From G965204755 sp965243415 (lineage in GTDB: Bacteria > Acidobacteriota > Vicinamibacteria > Marinacidobacterales > Marinacidobacteraceae), in NCBI GenBank assembly GCA_965243415.1, contig OZ251549.1, forward strand, positions 1,860,001 through 1,924,000: 64,000 nt of DNA, read 5' to 3'. Numbering within the stretch: the first letter of the stretch is position 1; the number at the start of each line of letters is the position of its first letter. The notes below the pieces were generated by a model that saw nothing but the letters and a program-made list of their open reading frames with translations, did not search any database and had not been told where the DNA came from. The position numbers and the translations under genes are program-made. This document shows positions 55,470 through 64,000 of this stretch, in pieces.

Positions 55470-57425
55470 TCAGGCGCTCTGCTCGGTGAGGCGGGTCAGG
55501 GCGCGTTCGAGACCCACGGCGCGGGAGGCCTTGAAGACCAGGCGGTCGCCGGGGCGGAGGTCGCCCGCGAGGAGGTCGGCGGCGGCTTCGGGGTCGGCGG
55601 CGGCGGCGGTGTCCGGGGCGCCGGCGGCGGCGGCGGCTTCCGCGAGGAGGGTTCCCAGGGGGCCGACGCCGACGACCCGGTCGAGGCCGGCTTCCGCGGC
55701 GAGGCGGCCGCACTCCTCGTGGAAGGCGGGGCCGCGGTCGCCGAGTTCGCGCATGTCGCCGGCGACCAGGATGCGGCGGGCGGGGCGGTCGGTCTCGCCC
55801 GGGTCGGGGGCCTTCGGGTCGGGCGCGGCGGCGGCGAGTTCGGCGATGACTGCGCGGAGGGCCGCCGGGCTGGAGTTGTAGGTCTCGTCCACGGCGACGG
55901 CGCCGTTCCGGAGGGGGCGGCGGTCGCCCCGGCCGGGGAGGGGGCGGAGTTCCCGGACGCCTTCGGCGGCGGCGGCGAGGGGGACTTCGAGGGCGACCGC
56001 GAGGGCGAGCCCGGCGAGGACATTCGCGGCGTTGTGGCGCCCTTCGAGGCCGCAGCGGACCGGGACCGGGGCGCCCCCGAACGCGCGGACGGTGAAGGTC
56101 ATCCCGCCTTCCGGGCGGGGGCGGTAGTCGGAACCGCGGATCTCGGCGGCGGCGGAGAAGCCGTAGGGGATCCGCCGGCCGGGGTGGCGGCGGGACTGGG
56201 CCCGGACCCGGGGGTCGTCGGCGTTCGCCAGGGCGACAGATTTTGTCGGGAGCGCCGCGTACAACTCCCCTTTGGCGCGGGCGATCTCCTCGATGGAAGC
56301 GAAGTGTTCGAGATGGGCTTCCGCGATGGCCGTGACCAGGCCGGCCTGCGGGAGGGCGATCTCGGTGAGCGCCCGGATCTCGCCGGGGGCGGACATGCCC
56401 AGTTCCAGCACGCCGATCCCCGGGTGGTCGGCGTGGGCCAGCAGGGTGAGCGGCAGGCCCCACTGGTTGTTGCGGTTGCCGGGGGTGCGGAAGACCGGGC
56501 GGGTCGCGCCGATGGCTGCCGCGGCCGCCTCCTTGGCGGTGGTCTTCCCGACGCTGCCGGTGATGGCGGCGATGGTGGCCCCGCTGCGGATCCGCCGGTC
56601 GCGGGCGAGGGCGCCGAGCGCGGTGGTCGGGTCGGCGACTTCGAGGAGGAAGGGGGGAGGGGTCGGGCCGGCGTCGGAGTCGGGACCGGTCGGTTCCGGG
56701 GTCGCTCGTTCGGCGGGGAGGGGCGGGAGCGGGGCGCCGGCGGCGACCACCGCGCCGGCGGCGCCCCGGGCCAGGGCGGCGGGGACGAAGGCGTGGCCGT
56801 CGTGGTTCGGGCCGCGGATGGCGAAGAACAGTGCGCCGGGGCCGATCTCGCGGCTGTCGATGGAGACGCCGGTGATCGGGGCGTGCTCGAGGGCTTCGGG
56901 GAGCGCGTCGGGGCGCGGCGGGCCGGGGGCGCCGGGGACCGGGCGGAGGCGGGCGGCCATGGCCCGGGCGGCGGCGCCGGCGGTCAGGCGCATCGGGGCG
57001 GGGACGCCGCGGTGGGCGGCGGCGTGGGCGGGAGGCGTCGGCGCGGGGCGCGGGGCGCGGCAGCGGGGTTCGGTGGCGGCGGGCGCCGGGGCGGTGCGGG
57101 AACCGATCGCCCCCGTCGGAGCGTGCCTCGCCGGTGGGTTGGCGCGGATCGCTGCTGCGGTCGCGGCGCGGGACGCTCCGTTCGCGGCGTTGCCCGGTTC
57201 GATGGTGGCGCGGGACGCTTCGGTGGTGGCGTGGCCGGCGTCGGCGGGGGCGCGAATCCCCCCGGTCGGGCTGCGGGTCGCGCCGGTCGGGGCGCGGTTC
57301 CCCTCGGTCGCGGAGCGGAGGCCGTCGGTCGGGGCGCGGCGGGGGCTCCATGTCGGGAGGGGGACGCCGGCGGGGGGCCGGAGGGGCCGGGGGGCCGGGG
57401 TGACGGGGGCATCGAACGGGGTCAC
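55470..57425 (-). CDS. murF: UDP-MurNAc-tripeptide--D-Ala-D-Ala ligase, possibly N-extended
   Basis: The MurF core begins at MRLTAGAAARAMAARL (ATG 56993): VSIDSREIGPGALFFAIRG, ATP loop AITGSVGKTTAKEAA, NRNNQWGLPLTLL, LELGMSAPGEI, DETYNSSPAALRA, LVAGDMRELGD. From 56993 it would be 507 residues. In the same frame, GTG 57425 overlaps the murE stop as GTGA and would add about 144 Thr/Ala/Pro/Arg-rich residues with loose 8-residue repeats (RAPTGATRSPTGGI). I give the longer form because neighbouring genes are coupled in this way, but neither start has a good ribosome site. MurF adds D-Ala-D-Ala. Confidence 0.85.
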   Translation of the reverse strand: MTPFDAPVTPAPRPLRPPAGVPLPTWSPRRAPTDGLRSATEGNRAPTGATRSPTGGIRAPADAGHATTEASRATIEPGNAANGASRAATAAAIRANPPARHAPTGAIGSRTAPAPAATEPRCRAPRPAPTPPAHAAAHRGVPAPMRLTAGAAARAMAARLRPVPGAPGPPRPDALPEALEHAPITGVSIDSREIGPGALFFAIRGPNHDGHAFVPAALARGAAGAVVAAGAPLPPLPAERATPEPTGPDSDAGPTPPPFLLEVADPTTALGALARDRRIRSGATIAAITGSVGKTTAKEAAAAAIGATRPVFRTPGNRNNQWGLPLTLLAHADHPGIGVLELGMSAPGEIRALTEIALPQAGLVTAIAEAHLEHFASIEEIARAKGELYAALPTKSVALANADDPRVRAQSRRHPGRRIPYGFSAAAEIRGSDYRPRPEGGMTFTVRAFGGAPVPVRCGLEGRHNAANVLAGLALAVALEVPLAAAAEGVRELRPLPGRGDRRPLRNGAVAVDETYNSSPAALRAVIAELAAAAPDPKAPDPGETDRPARRILVAGDMRELGDRGPAFHEECGRLAAEAGLDRVVGVGPLGTLLAEAAAAAGAPDTAAAADPEAAADLLAGDLRPGDRLVFKASRAVGLERALTRLTEQSA

Positions 57426-59251
57426 GGGGATCCGGCGGGCGGTTCGGACGGGGATCCGGTCGGCGATCCGGTCGGGAATCCGGGGGGCGAGTCGGAGGGG
57501 CCGGCCGCCCGTTCCCGGAGGGCGTCCGCGGCTTCCTTGCGGTCGGAGAGGGGGCGGCGCTTGTCGCGGACGATCTGGTGGGTCTCGTGGCCGCGGCCGG
57601 CGAGGAGCACCACTTCCCCCGGCTCGGCGCTCAGGACGGCGTGGCGGATGGCGCGGCGGCGGCGGGGCCGGATCTCCAGGCGCGCCTCCCACTCCATCCC
57701 CGGCTGCGCCGCCCCGGTCTCGATGTCCGCCAGGATGGCCGCCGGGTCCTCGCCCCGGGGGTTGTCCGCGGTCAGGATCACCCGGTCGGCCAGGCGGGCG
57801 GCGGTCTCGCCCATGAGGAACCGCTTCTCCCGGTCGCGCTCGCCGCCGCAGCCGAAGACCACCGTCAGCCGCCGCCCCCCGGCCAGTTCCCGGGCGGCTT
57901 CCAGCGCCCGCTCCAGGGCGTCCGGCGTATGGGCGTAGTCCACGAGCACCCGGGGCGCGGCCTCCGCCGGGGCGCCGCCCTCGGGGGTGGCGGTCGGGGC
58001 GGGGACCGGTTCCATGCGGCCCGGGGGCGCGGCGGCCTCGGAGAGCGCCTCGGCGGCCTCCTTCGGCGGGGTGCCCAGGGCTTCCAGCACCGCCCAGGCG
58101 GCGGCCAGGTTCGCGGCGTTGAACCGCCCGACCAGCGGGCTGGAGAGGCCGAGCGACCCGCCCGGGGTCTGCAGCAGCATCTTCGTGCCCTCGGGGCCGG
58201 AGGCCGTCTCGGTGATCCGGACTTCGGCGGTCTCCGCCCGGCCCCAGGTGACCACCCGGAGGTCCGGCCGCAGCCGCCGCAGTTCGCCCTCCAGGCGCCG
58301 GCCGTGGTGGTCGTCGGCGGAGACCGCGGCGACCCCGTCGTCCGCCAGGAGGTCGGTGAAGAGGAGGCGCTTGGCCCGGTAGTAGTCCTCGAAGTCCTCG
58401 TGGAAGTCGCCGTGGTCCGGGGTCAGGTTGGTGAAGACCGCGGCCTCGAAGCGGACGCCGGCCAGCCGGTCGAGCGCCAGCCCGTGCGAGGAGCACTCCA
58501 CCGCCCCGTGGCGGCAGCCGGCGCGCTCGGCGCGGGCCAGGAAGTCGTGGAAGTCCGGGGCCTCCCAGGTGGTGAGGCGGGGATCCCCGGCGCGGCGCCG
58601 CAGGGGCCCGCCGTGGAAACGGTGGCCGATGGTCCCGGCGAAGAGGCTCTTGCCGTGGAGGCGGCGGAAGGCGGCGTCGAGGAGCCAGGCGACGGTGGTC
58701 TTGCCGTTGGTGCCGGTGACCCCGACCAGGCGCTGGCGCTCGCTGGGGGAACGGTGGAAGGCGTCCGCCACCGGCCCGGCGGCCTTCCGGGTGTCTTCCA
58801 CCCGCGCCCAGGGGAGGGGGGCCGGCTCCGCCGGTATCCGGTCCACCAGGGCGGCGGCGGCGCCGGCCAGCCGCGCCCGGTCGAGGAAGTCGTGGCCGTC
58901 GTGGGCGGCGCCGGTCAGGGCGATGAACAGGTCGCCGGGTTTCACCCGCCGGGAGTCGCAGCGGACGCCGGTGACGACGGCGGTTTCCGCGTCCCCGCCG
59001 TACTCGATGTCGGCGTCGCCGGTGAAGGCCAGGCGCAGCACCCGGCCCACGGTGGGGGCGGTGCGGGTGCCGCGCCGCTGCCGGGGGGTCAGGGGCGGGA
59101 GGTCGCCCGCGGTCGGCCCGGCGCCGGCGTCGGGGGAGGACGACGGTGGGGAGGACGGGGTGGACGACGGGGTGGACGACGGCTCGGGGGCCGACGGGGG
59201 GGCGGCGTCCGGGCGGTCGGTGTCCGGGCGGTCGGTGTCCGAAAGGATCAT
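57422..59251 (-). CDS. murE: UDP-MurNAc-dipeptide--meso-diaminopimelate ligase
   Basis: 609 residues. A disordered Ser/Pro/Asp start (about 70) precedes the core: GVRCDSRRVKPGDLFIALTG, ATP loop VTGTNGKTTVAWLL (about 180), ECSSHGLALDRLAG, TNLTPDHGDFHEDFEDYY, VDYAHTPDALERAL, and ADNPRGEDPAAIL (about 494). The DNPR motif is that of enzymes adding meso-DAP, so the wall is probably DAP-type. ATG 59251 overlaps the ftsI stop by four bases. The tail repeats TGSP. Confidence 0.95.
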   Translation of the reverse strand: MILSDTDRPDTDRPDAAPPSAPEPSSTPSSTPSSPPSSSPDAGAGPTAGDLPPLTPRQRRGTRTAPTVGRVLRLAFTGDADIEYGGDAETAVVTGVRCDSRRVKPGDLFIALTGAAHDGHDFLDRARLAGAAAALVDRIPAEPAPLPWARVEDTRKAAGPVADAFHRSPSERQRLVGVTGTNGKTTVAWLLDAAFRRLHGKSLFAGTIGHRFHGGPLRRRAGDPRLTTWEAPDFHDFLARAERAGCRHGAVECSSHGLALDRLAGVRFEAAVFTNLTPDHGDFHEDFEDYYRAKRLLFTDLLADDGVAAVSADDHHGRRLEGELRRLRPDLRVVTWGRAETAEVRITETASGPEGTKMLLQTPGGSLGLSSPLVGRFNAANLAAAWAVLEALGTPPKEAAEALSEAAAPPGRMEPVPAPTATPEGGAPAEAAPRVLVDYAHTPDALERALEAARELAGGRRLTVVFGCGGERDREKRFLMGETAARLADRVILTADNPRGEDPAAILADIETGAAQPGMEWEARLEIRPRRRRAIRHAVLSAEPGEVVLLAGRGHETHQIVRDKRRPLSDRKEAADALRERAAGPSDSPPGFPTGSPTGSPSEPPAGSP

Positions 59252-62091
59252 CGGCGGTTCCGGCGGTCGGGGCGGGGCGGCTCCGGCTGCGGTTCGGGCG
59301 GCGGGGAAGGAGGGCGGCTCTCCGGCGGGCGGCTTCCGGGTTCGGGCCGGCCGGCGGCCTCCTCGGCCGCGACGGCGGGCGCCTCGCCGGGGGCGGGAGG
59401 GGCCGTGGCCGGCGGGCCGGAGGAAGCGGGGAAAGCGGGGGAAGCGGCGGGATTCGCGTTCGGCCTCGCCCCCGGCCTCGTTCCCTGCCTGGTTCCCGGC
59501 CTCGCCTCCCGCCCCGGGGAGACGAGCGGGGCGGCGCTCACCGGGGGCCGGGCCGCGGCGCGGAGATCGCCGGGCGGGGCGCTGCCGGGGCCGGGGGTCG
59601 TCGGCGAGCGGTCGGTCGGCCGGTCGTCCGCGGTTCGGGAGGCGGCGGCGACGAGCGGCGCGGCTTCCCGGCGGCCCGGGCTCCCGCCGCGCAGGAGGGC
59701 GGCGACCGCGTCCCGGGCGGCGACCGGGCCGTTCGCCCGTCCGAACCCGGTTCCGAACCCGGTGCCCGGCGCGTCCCCGGCGACTCCGGAGACCGCCGCG
59801 ACCGGCAGGTACTGCCCCCGGGGAACGCCCCCGCCGCCCCCGTACGCCGGCGCCGCGCCGGCGACGAGCACCGGCGTGTCCCGGCCGGTGCGCCGGTACC
59901 GCCACAGCAGCCGCGAAGCGATGCGGCCGAAGACCCGCGCCGCGTGGGCGCCGCTGTGGTTCGGCTTCTTCGTGTCCAGGATCACCACCGCGGTGAACAG
60001 CGGCCGCTCCGCGGGGGCGAAACCGGCGAACGAGGAGAGGTAATCGGTCTCCGAGTAGCCGCCGGGGACCGCTTTCTGGGCGGTCCCGGTCTTCCCGGCG
60101 ACCGCGAACCCGGCGACGCCGGCGTTCCGCCCGGTGCCCTCGGCGACCACCCCGGCCAGCAGCGCCCGCACCCGCGCCGCGGTCTCCGGGCGCACCACCC
60201 GCACCCCGGGCCGGAAGGGCTGCGGCTCGCCGCCGAGGGCCCGGGTCAGCCGCAGCGGCAGCCGGACGCCGTCGTTCGCGATCGCGTTCACCGCCTGCGC
60301 CATCTGCGCCGGGGTCACCGCGATCCCCTGCCCGAAGGAGACCGTCGCCAGCCGGATGGGCCGCCAGACGCCCCCGGCGGGCACGATCCCCCGGCTCTCG
60401 CCGCTGCCGCCGAGGCCGGTGGGCTCGCCGAAACCGAACGCCCGGATGTACCGCCGGAGCGTCCGCGACCCCAGCCGCCGGGCCACCTGCAGCGTCCCGA
60501 TGTTCGAGGAGCGGCGGATCACCCCGGCGAAGGTGAGCGGCCCCAGCGGCTTCCAGTCGCGGACGGTGCGGTTCCCCACCCGGACCTGCCCGGCGTGGGT
60601 CTCGAACCGCTCCTCCTCGTGGGTGACGCCCTCCTCGAGCGCCGCCGCCGCGGTCACGATCTTGAAGACCGAGCCGGGTTCGTAGGGGTCGGTGAACGCC
60701 TGGTTCCGCAGCGCCGCGGCGGGGAACTCGCCGTAGCGGTTCGGGTCGAAGGTGGGCGCCCCGGCCAGCGCCAGCACTTCGCCGGTGGCGCTCTCGAGCA
60801 GCACCACCGCGCCGCCGACCGCGCCGATCTCCGCCACGCCCCGGAGCAACTCCTCCTCGGCGATGGCCTGCGCCCGGAGATCGATGGTGAGCCGCACATC
60901 GGCGCCGGGGCGGGAGGGCTCCTCGACCCGGCTGCGGTGGCCGGTGCGCCGCCCGTCGGTCCAGACCGTCCGCCGGCCGGGCTCGCCCCGGATGAGCGCG
61001 TCGAGGGCGTGCTCCGCCCCGCCGAGCCCGTTCCCGTCCACCCCCACATAGCCGATGAGGTGCGCCGCCTGGGAGCCGGCCGGGTAGGCGCGGCGGTACT
61101 CCTCGACGATGCCGACGGGGTAGCCGCTCTCCCGGGCGCAGTCCGCCTGCTCCCGGCCGGCTTTCCGGCGCAGCCAGGAGAACTGGGACTTCCGGCGCAG
61201 GCGGCGTTCGAGGTGGGCCGGGGCGCGGTCGAGGCAGGCGGCGAGGGCCGCGGCGGCTTCGCGGAGGTCGAGGTCGGCGTAGTCCGGGGGAGAGGCGTAG
61301 ATCGACTCGGCGGGGACGGTGACCGCGAGCGGGCGGCCGTTGCGGTCGCTGATCTCGCCGCGGAAGGGGGGGATGGTGAGCCCGTGGCGGTGCTGCCCGG
61401 CGGCCTGGCGCAGCATGGCTTCGTGGTGGAAGACCTGGGTCTGGACCAGACGGCCGCCGATGAGCGCGCCCCAGACCGCGAGCAGGCCGACGCCGACCAT
61501 GATCCGGCGGCGGGCCTGGGCGGTGCGGCGGGCTTCGGCGGCTTCGTCGGCGCCGTTCGCGCCCGGCGGGGGCGGGAAGCGGGGCGGCTTCGGGCGCGCG
61601 GCGGCCTGGCGGCGGTCGCGGCGGCGCTTCGGGGGGCGGCGGTCGGCGGTCTGGGGGAGGGTTTCGGGGGTGGTGGCGGTGGTGTTCGCGTGGCGACCGC
61701 GGCGGCGGCGTTGGGCGGCGGTGCGCCGGGGCGGGGGGGTCGGGACGCCGGGGAAGAGGCTGGGGGGGGCGTCGCCGGGGGCGGTGGTCGGGCGGGGGGG
61801 GTGGCGGCGGGCGGGGTCGGCGGTGGGGTCGGGATGCCCCGGGCCGGCCGGGGCAGAGGACGCCCGGCCGGTCGGAGGGGTGGCGGCGCGGGGCGTCGTT
61901 CCGGGGTTCGCGGGGTCGGGGGCGTGGCCGGTCGCGTGGCCGGGCGGGGCCGGCGGGGGGCCGTGGCCGGTCGGGGGCGGGTCGGCCCGGCGGTCGGGGT
62001 GGGGTCCCGGGGGACCTGCGGTCGGGCGGTTCGGCGGGGAGCCCGTCCCGGGCAGCGCCGGGGGCGGCTTCGGGGGCCGGGGGAGGGTCAT
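59248..62091 (-). CDS. ftsI: Division transpeptidase FtsI (PBP3) with long disordered ends
   Basis: 947 residues, against about 580-650 usual. Residues 1-195 are Pro/Arg-rich cytoplasmic; one membrane helix follows (IMVGVGLLAVWGALIGGRLV). The PBP dimerisation region has RGEISDRNGRPLAVTVP. Catalytic motifs: SxxK in EPGSVFKIV (about 474), SxN in RRSSNIGTLQV (about 525), KTGT in VAGKTGTAQK (about 665). The last 200 residues are again Pro/Ala/Arg-rich. FtsI cross-links septal peptidoglycan with FtsW. ATG 62091 overlaps ftsL by four bases. Confidence 0.95.
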   Translation of the reverse strand: MTLPRPPKPPPALPGTGSPPNRPTAGPPGPHPDRRADPPPTGHGPPPAPPGHATGHAPDPANPGTTPRAATPPTGRASSAPAGPGHPDPTADPARRHPPRPTTAPGDAPPSLFPGVPTPPPRRTAAQRRRRGRHANTTATTPETLPQTADRRPPKRRRDRRQAAARPKPPRFPPPPGANGADEAAEARRTAQARRRIMVGVGLLAVWGALIGGRLVQTQVFHHEAMLRQAAGQHRHGLTIPPFRGEISDRNGRPLAVTVPAESIYASPPDYADLDLREAAAALAACLDRAPAHLERRLRRKSQFSWLRRKAGREQADCARESGYPVGIVEEYRRAYPAGSQAAHLIGYVGVDGNGLGGAEHALDALIRGEPGRRTVWTDGRRTGHRSRVEEPSRPGADVRLTIDLRAQAIAEEELLRGVAEIGAVGGAVVLLESATGEVLALAGAPTFDPNRYGEFPAAALRNQAFTDPYEPGSVFKIVTAAAALEEGVTHEEERFETHAGQVRVGNRTVRDWKPLGPLTFAGVIRRSSNIGTLQVARRLGSRTLRRYIRAFGFGEPTGLGGSGESRGIVPAGGVWRPIRLATVSFGQGIAVTPAQMAQAVNAIANDGVRLPLRLTRALGGEPQPFRPGVRVVRPETAARVRALLAGVVAEGTGRNAGVAGFAVAGKTGTAQKAVPGGYSETDYLSSFAGFAPAERPLFTAVVILDTKKPNHSGAHAARVFGRIASRLLWRYRRTGRDTPVLVAGAAPAYGGGGGVPRGQYLPVAAVSGVAGDAPGTGFGTGFGRANGPVAARDAVAALLRGGSPGRREAAPLVAAASRTADDRPTDRSPTTPGPGSAPPGDLRAAARPPVSAAPLVSPGREARPGTRQGTRPGARPNANPAASPAFPASSGPPATAPPAPGEAPAVAAEEAAGRPEPGSRPPESRPPSPPPEPQPEPPRPDRRNRR

Positions 62092-62561
62092 CGCTCGGTC
62101 GACGCGCCCTCGGCGCGGGCGAAGCGGTCGGTCGGGGTTGCGGCGGTCGGGCCGGCGTCCGCGCGGGTGCGGGCGGCCCCGGCGCCGGCGGGACGGCTGC
62201 CGGTGGGCGCGTCGCCGGCGGGACCGGGGAGGCGGAGGCGGACGATCTCCGTCGGGGCGGTGAGGCCGAAGCGTTCGGCGGCCACCTGGCCCAGCCGGCT
62301 GGGATCGGTGATCGTTCCCAGTTCGGCGCGGAGGCGTTGGGCCTTCTTTTCGAGCCCTTCCTTCTCGAGGCGGAGGGACTCGACGCGGTAGCCGAGGCGC
62401 ACCGCTTCGAGGCGGGGCCAGGCCGCGGCGACGAGCACCAGGAGCACGAGGACGCCGACCGCGCAGTGCTGCAGCAGGCGCAGGTAGCGGGCGGGGTCGA
62501 TCTTCCGCCGCAGCCAGCGGTTGCCCGGGCGGTAGTCGATCCCGAACCGCTCGGCGTTCAT
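62088..62561 (-). CDS. ftsL: Divisome protein FtsL
   Basis: 157 residues: a short basic cytoplasmic part, one membrane helix (CAVGVLVLLVLVAAAW, about 33-50), a coiled coil (VESLRLEKEGLEKKAQRLRAE) and the usual DPSRLGQVAAERFGLTAP motif, then a disordered Ala/Thr/Arg tail of about 45 residues. FtsL forms a periplasmic complex with FtsB and FtsQ and activates FtsWI. Identified by topology and by position between rsmH and ftsI; overlaps both by four bases (ATGA). Confidence 0.88.
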   Translation of the reverse strand: MNAERFGIDYRPGNRWLRRKIDPARYLRLLQHCAVGVLVLLVLVAAAWPRLEAVRLGYRVESLRLEKEGLEKKAQRLRAELGTITDPSRLGQVAAERFGLTAPTEIVRLRLPGPAGDAPTGSRPAGAGAARTRADAGPTAATPTDRFARAEGASTER

Positions 62562-64000
62562 CGGGTCTCTCCCGGGGCCGGCGGGGCGGGGTCGCCGGGG
62601 GTCGGCGCGGCCTTGCCCGGTTCGGCGGGCTCGACAGCGCGCGGAGTGGGGGACGCGGTTGCTTCCGGGGTGTCCGGCGCGGCTGCTCCTGGCGTGGAGG
62701 GCGCGGCTGCTCCCGGGGTGGCGGGAGGGGCGGCTGCCGAGGTCGGCGCGGGTTCTCCGTGGGTGTCCGGTGCGGCGGCCTCGGCCGGGAACGGGCGGCG
62801 GGGCGCGCCCGGAACGCCGGCGGCGAGTCCGGTCGGGGTCGCGGGCGGGGCGTTCGGCGTCGGCGCGGTCTCTCCCGAAGGGGTCGGGGCGGCGGCGACC
62901 GAGATCCTCGACCGTTCGCCAGGGGGCGAGCACCCGGTCGGCGTGGCCGTTCCCGGTTCGGTGGGCGCGAGGTTTTCCGCGGCGGAGGGCGCGGCCGGTC
63001 CCGGGGTGGCGGGAGGGGCGGCTGCGGAGGTCGGCGCGGGTTCTCCCGAAGGGGTCGGTGCGGCGGTCCCGGCCGGGAGCGGGCGGCGGGGCGCGCCCGG
63101 AACGCCGGCGGCGGATCCGCTCGGGGTCGCCGGCGGGGCGGCGTCCGGCGCCGGCGCGGTCGCTTCCGGGGTCGCGGGCGCGGCGGTTTCGGTCGGGAGT
63201 CGACGGCGGAGCACCCGGAGGCGGGCGCTGCGGGCGCGGCGGTTGTGGTCGCACTCCGCGGCGTCGGGCCGCTCCGGGCGGCGGGTGACGACTTCGTACT
63301 CGGGCTCGGTGGCCGCGGCCGGGTCGCCAGTGGTGGAGTCGGGGTCGGCGGTCCGGGGCGCGGCGGCGGCGAGTTCGCGGAAGCGGTGCTTGACCGGGCG
63401 GTCCTCGTCGGAGTGGTAGGCGATGACGACGAGCGTTCCGCCGGGGGCGAGGCGTTTCGGGGCGGCGGCGAGGACGGCGGCGAGCGCCTCCGCCTCTCGG
63501 TTCACCGCGCGGCGCACGGCGAGGAAGGTGCGGGTGGCCGGGTCGAGCCGGCCGCGCTTCGGGCCGAGGGCGGCGATGACCGCGGCGCGGAGGTCGCCGG
63601 TGGTGCGGAGCGGCCTTCGGGAGGCGATCCGCCGGGCGATGGCGCGGGAGCGGCGCTCGCCGGCGGCGTGGAGCAGGTCGGCGATCTCCCGCTCCTCCAG
63701 CCGGTCGAGCAACTGCGCCGCGGTCTCCCCGCCGCTGTCGGGGTCGAACCGCATGTCGAGCGGCTCGTCGCGGCGGAAGGAGAAGCCCCGGCCGGGTTCG
63801 GGGGCGGGTTCGCTGGCGGGTTCGGCGGCGGGGTCGCCCGGTCGTTCGGAGTCGGGCGGGGCGGGGCCGTCGAGTTGGGGGCTGGAGAGGCCCAGGTCGA
63901 GCAGGATCCCGTCGAGGCGCGCCCAGCCGATCTCGTCGAGGACCGCGTCGAGGTCGGCGAAGTCGCGGCGGCGGAAGCGGAAGCCGGGGTGCGCCTCGGC
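62558..64000 (-). CDS. rsmH: 16S rRNA m4C1402 methyltransferase, partial, with disordered C-terminal tail
   Basis: The gene runs off the right edge; its N terminus and S-adenosylmethionine loop lie outside. The visible part has GFSFRRDEPLDMRFDPDSGG, LEEREIADLLHAAGERRSRA, TRTFLAVRRAVNREAEAL and LVVIAYHSDEDRPVKHRF, all RsmH blocks. The family normally ends near RSARLRVLRR; here the frame continues for about 210 Ala/Pro/Thr-rich residues. First gene of the dcw cluster; its TGA overlaps the ftsL ATG. Confidence 0.93.
   Translation of the reverse strand, partial: AEAHPGFRFRRRDFADLDAVLDEIGWARLDGILLDLGLSSPQLDGPAPPDSERPGDPAAEPASEPAPEPGRGFSFRRDEPLDMRFDPDSGGETAAQLLDRLEEREIADLLHAAGERRSRAIARRIASRRPLRTTGDLRAAVIAALGPKRGRLDPATRTFLAVRRAVNREAEALAAVLAAAPKRLAPGGTLVVIAYHSDEDRPVKHRFRELAAAAPRTADPDSTTGDPAAATEPEYEVVTRRPERPDAAECDHNRRARSARLRVLRRRLPTETAAPATPEATAPAPDAAPPATPSGSAAGVPGAPRRPLPAGTAAPTPSGEPAPTSAAAPPATPGPAAPSAAENLAPTEPGTATPTGCSPPGERSRISVAAAPTPSGETAPTPNAPPATPTGLAAGVPGAPRRPFPAEAAAPDTHGEPAPTSAAAPPATPGAAAPSTPGAAAPDTPEATASPTPRAVEPAEPGKAAPTPGDPAPPAPGETR
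62800..63200. repeat. 288-bp imperfect duplication in the rsmH tail
   Basis: GGCGCGCCCGG and its flanks (coding AGVPGAPRRP and PTSAAAPPATPG in the rsmH frame) occur at 62802 and 63090, 288 bases apart, a multiple of three, so both copies stay in frame within the added tail of RsmH. Confidence 0.75.

Overview
The window comes from a GC-rich (roughly 72% by eye) bacterial chromosome. The envelope is probably diderm: MurE carries the DNPR motif expected of the meso-diaminopimelate-adding enzyme, and the division genes are of the classical rod type. An MqnD homologue implies menaquinone made by the futalosine route. I cannot fix the phylum from the sequence; the gene families fit Acidobacteriota, Planctomycetota, Gemmatimonadota or a related uncultured lineage. 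No prophage, transposase, rRNA or CRISPR array is visible.

Layout. 0.2-1.4 kb holds a small winged-helix-like protein and a proteasome-like Ntn hydrolase (frameshifted). 1.5-6.9 kb (minus) is a housekeeping run: acyl-CoA ligase, gatB, a uridine-kinase-like P-loop protein and mqnD. 8.3-16 kb (minus) is a probable defence pair: a DNA methyltransferase fused to an Mrr-like nuclease, followed by a 2,003-residue DUF4011/SF1-helicase/Vsr-like protein. 16.3-18.4 kb (plus) has a GT-C glycosyltransferase and a small membrane protein. 18.5-21.2 kb (minus) is a complete ABC-three-component (ABC-3C) conflict system with an HNH effector. 21.5-31 kb carries larB, dnaG, rpoD, a CAU tRNA, a zinc-ribbon coiled-coil protein and a radical SAM protein. 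31.2-34.8 kb is an Eco57I-type restriction-modification enzyme. 34.8-37.8 kb (minus) pairs a TMTC-like glycosyltransferase with a polyprenyl-phosphate mannose synthase. 38-40.2 kb has an AlbA_2/ATPase protein and twin orphan Phd antitoxins. 40.3-64 kb (minus) is a full dcw cluster: rsmH-ftsL-ftsI-murE-murF-mraY-murD-ftsW-murG-murC-ftsQ-ftsA-ftsZ-pgeF, many genes overlapping by 4 bases.

Three chromosome-wide habits stand out. (1) Gene boundaries carry tandem copies of the neighbouring gene end (after the kinase, dnaG, murG and murF, and around pgeF). (2) Several division and wall proteins have long disordered tails; the clearest is FtsZ, with about 440 extra N-terminal residues behind a good ribosome site. 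(3) The palindromes ACGT and AGCT are almost absent (about six each by my reading) and are replaced by ATGT/ACAT and AGTT/AACT; about half of the surviving sites fall in or beside the defence genes, as expected if those genes arrived recently.

Two genes, the Ntn hydrolase and the essential mraY, each lack a single G in a G-run, which points to sequencing or assembly error more than to real inactivation.
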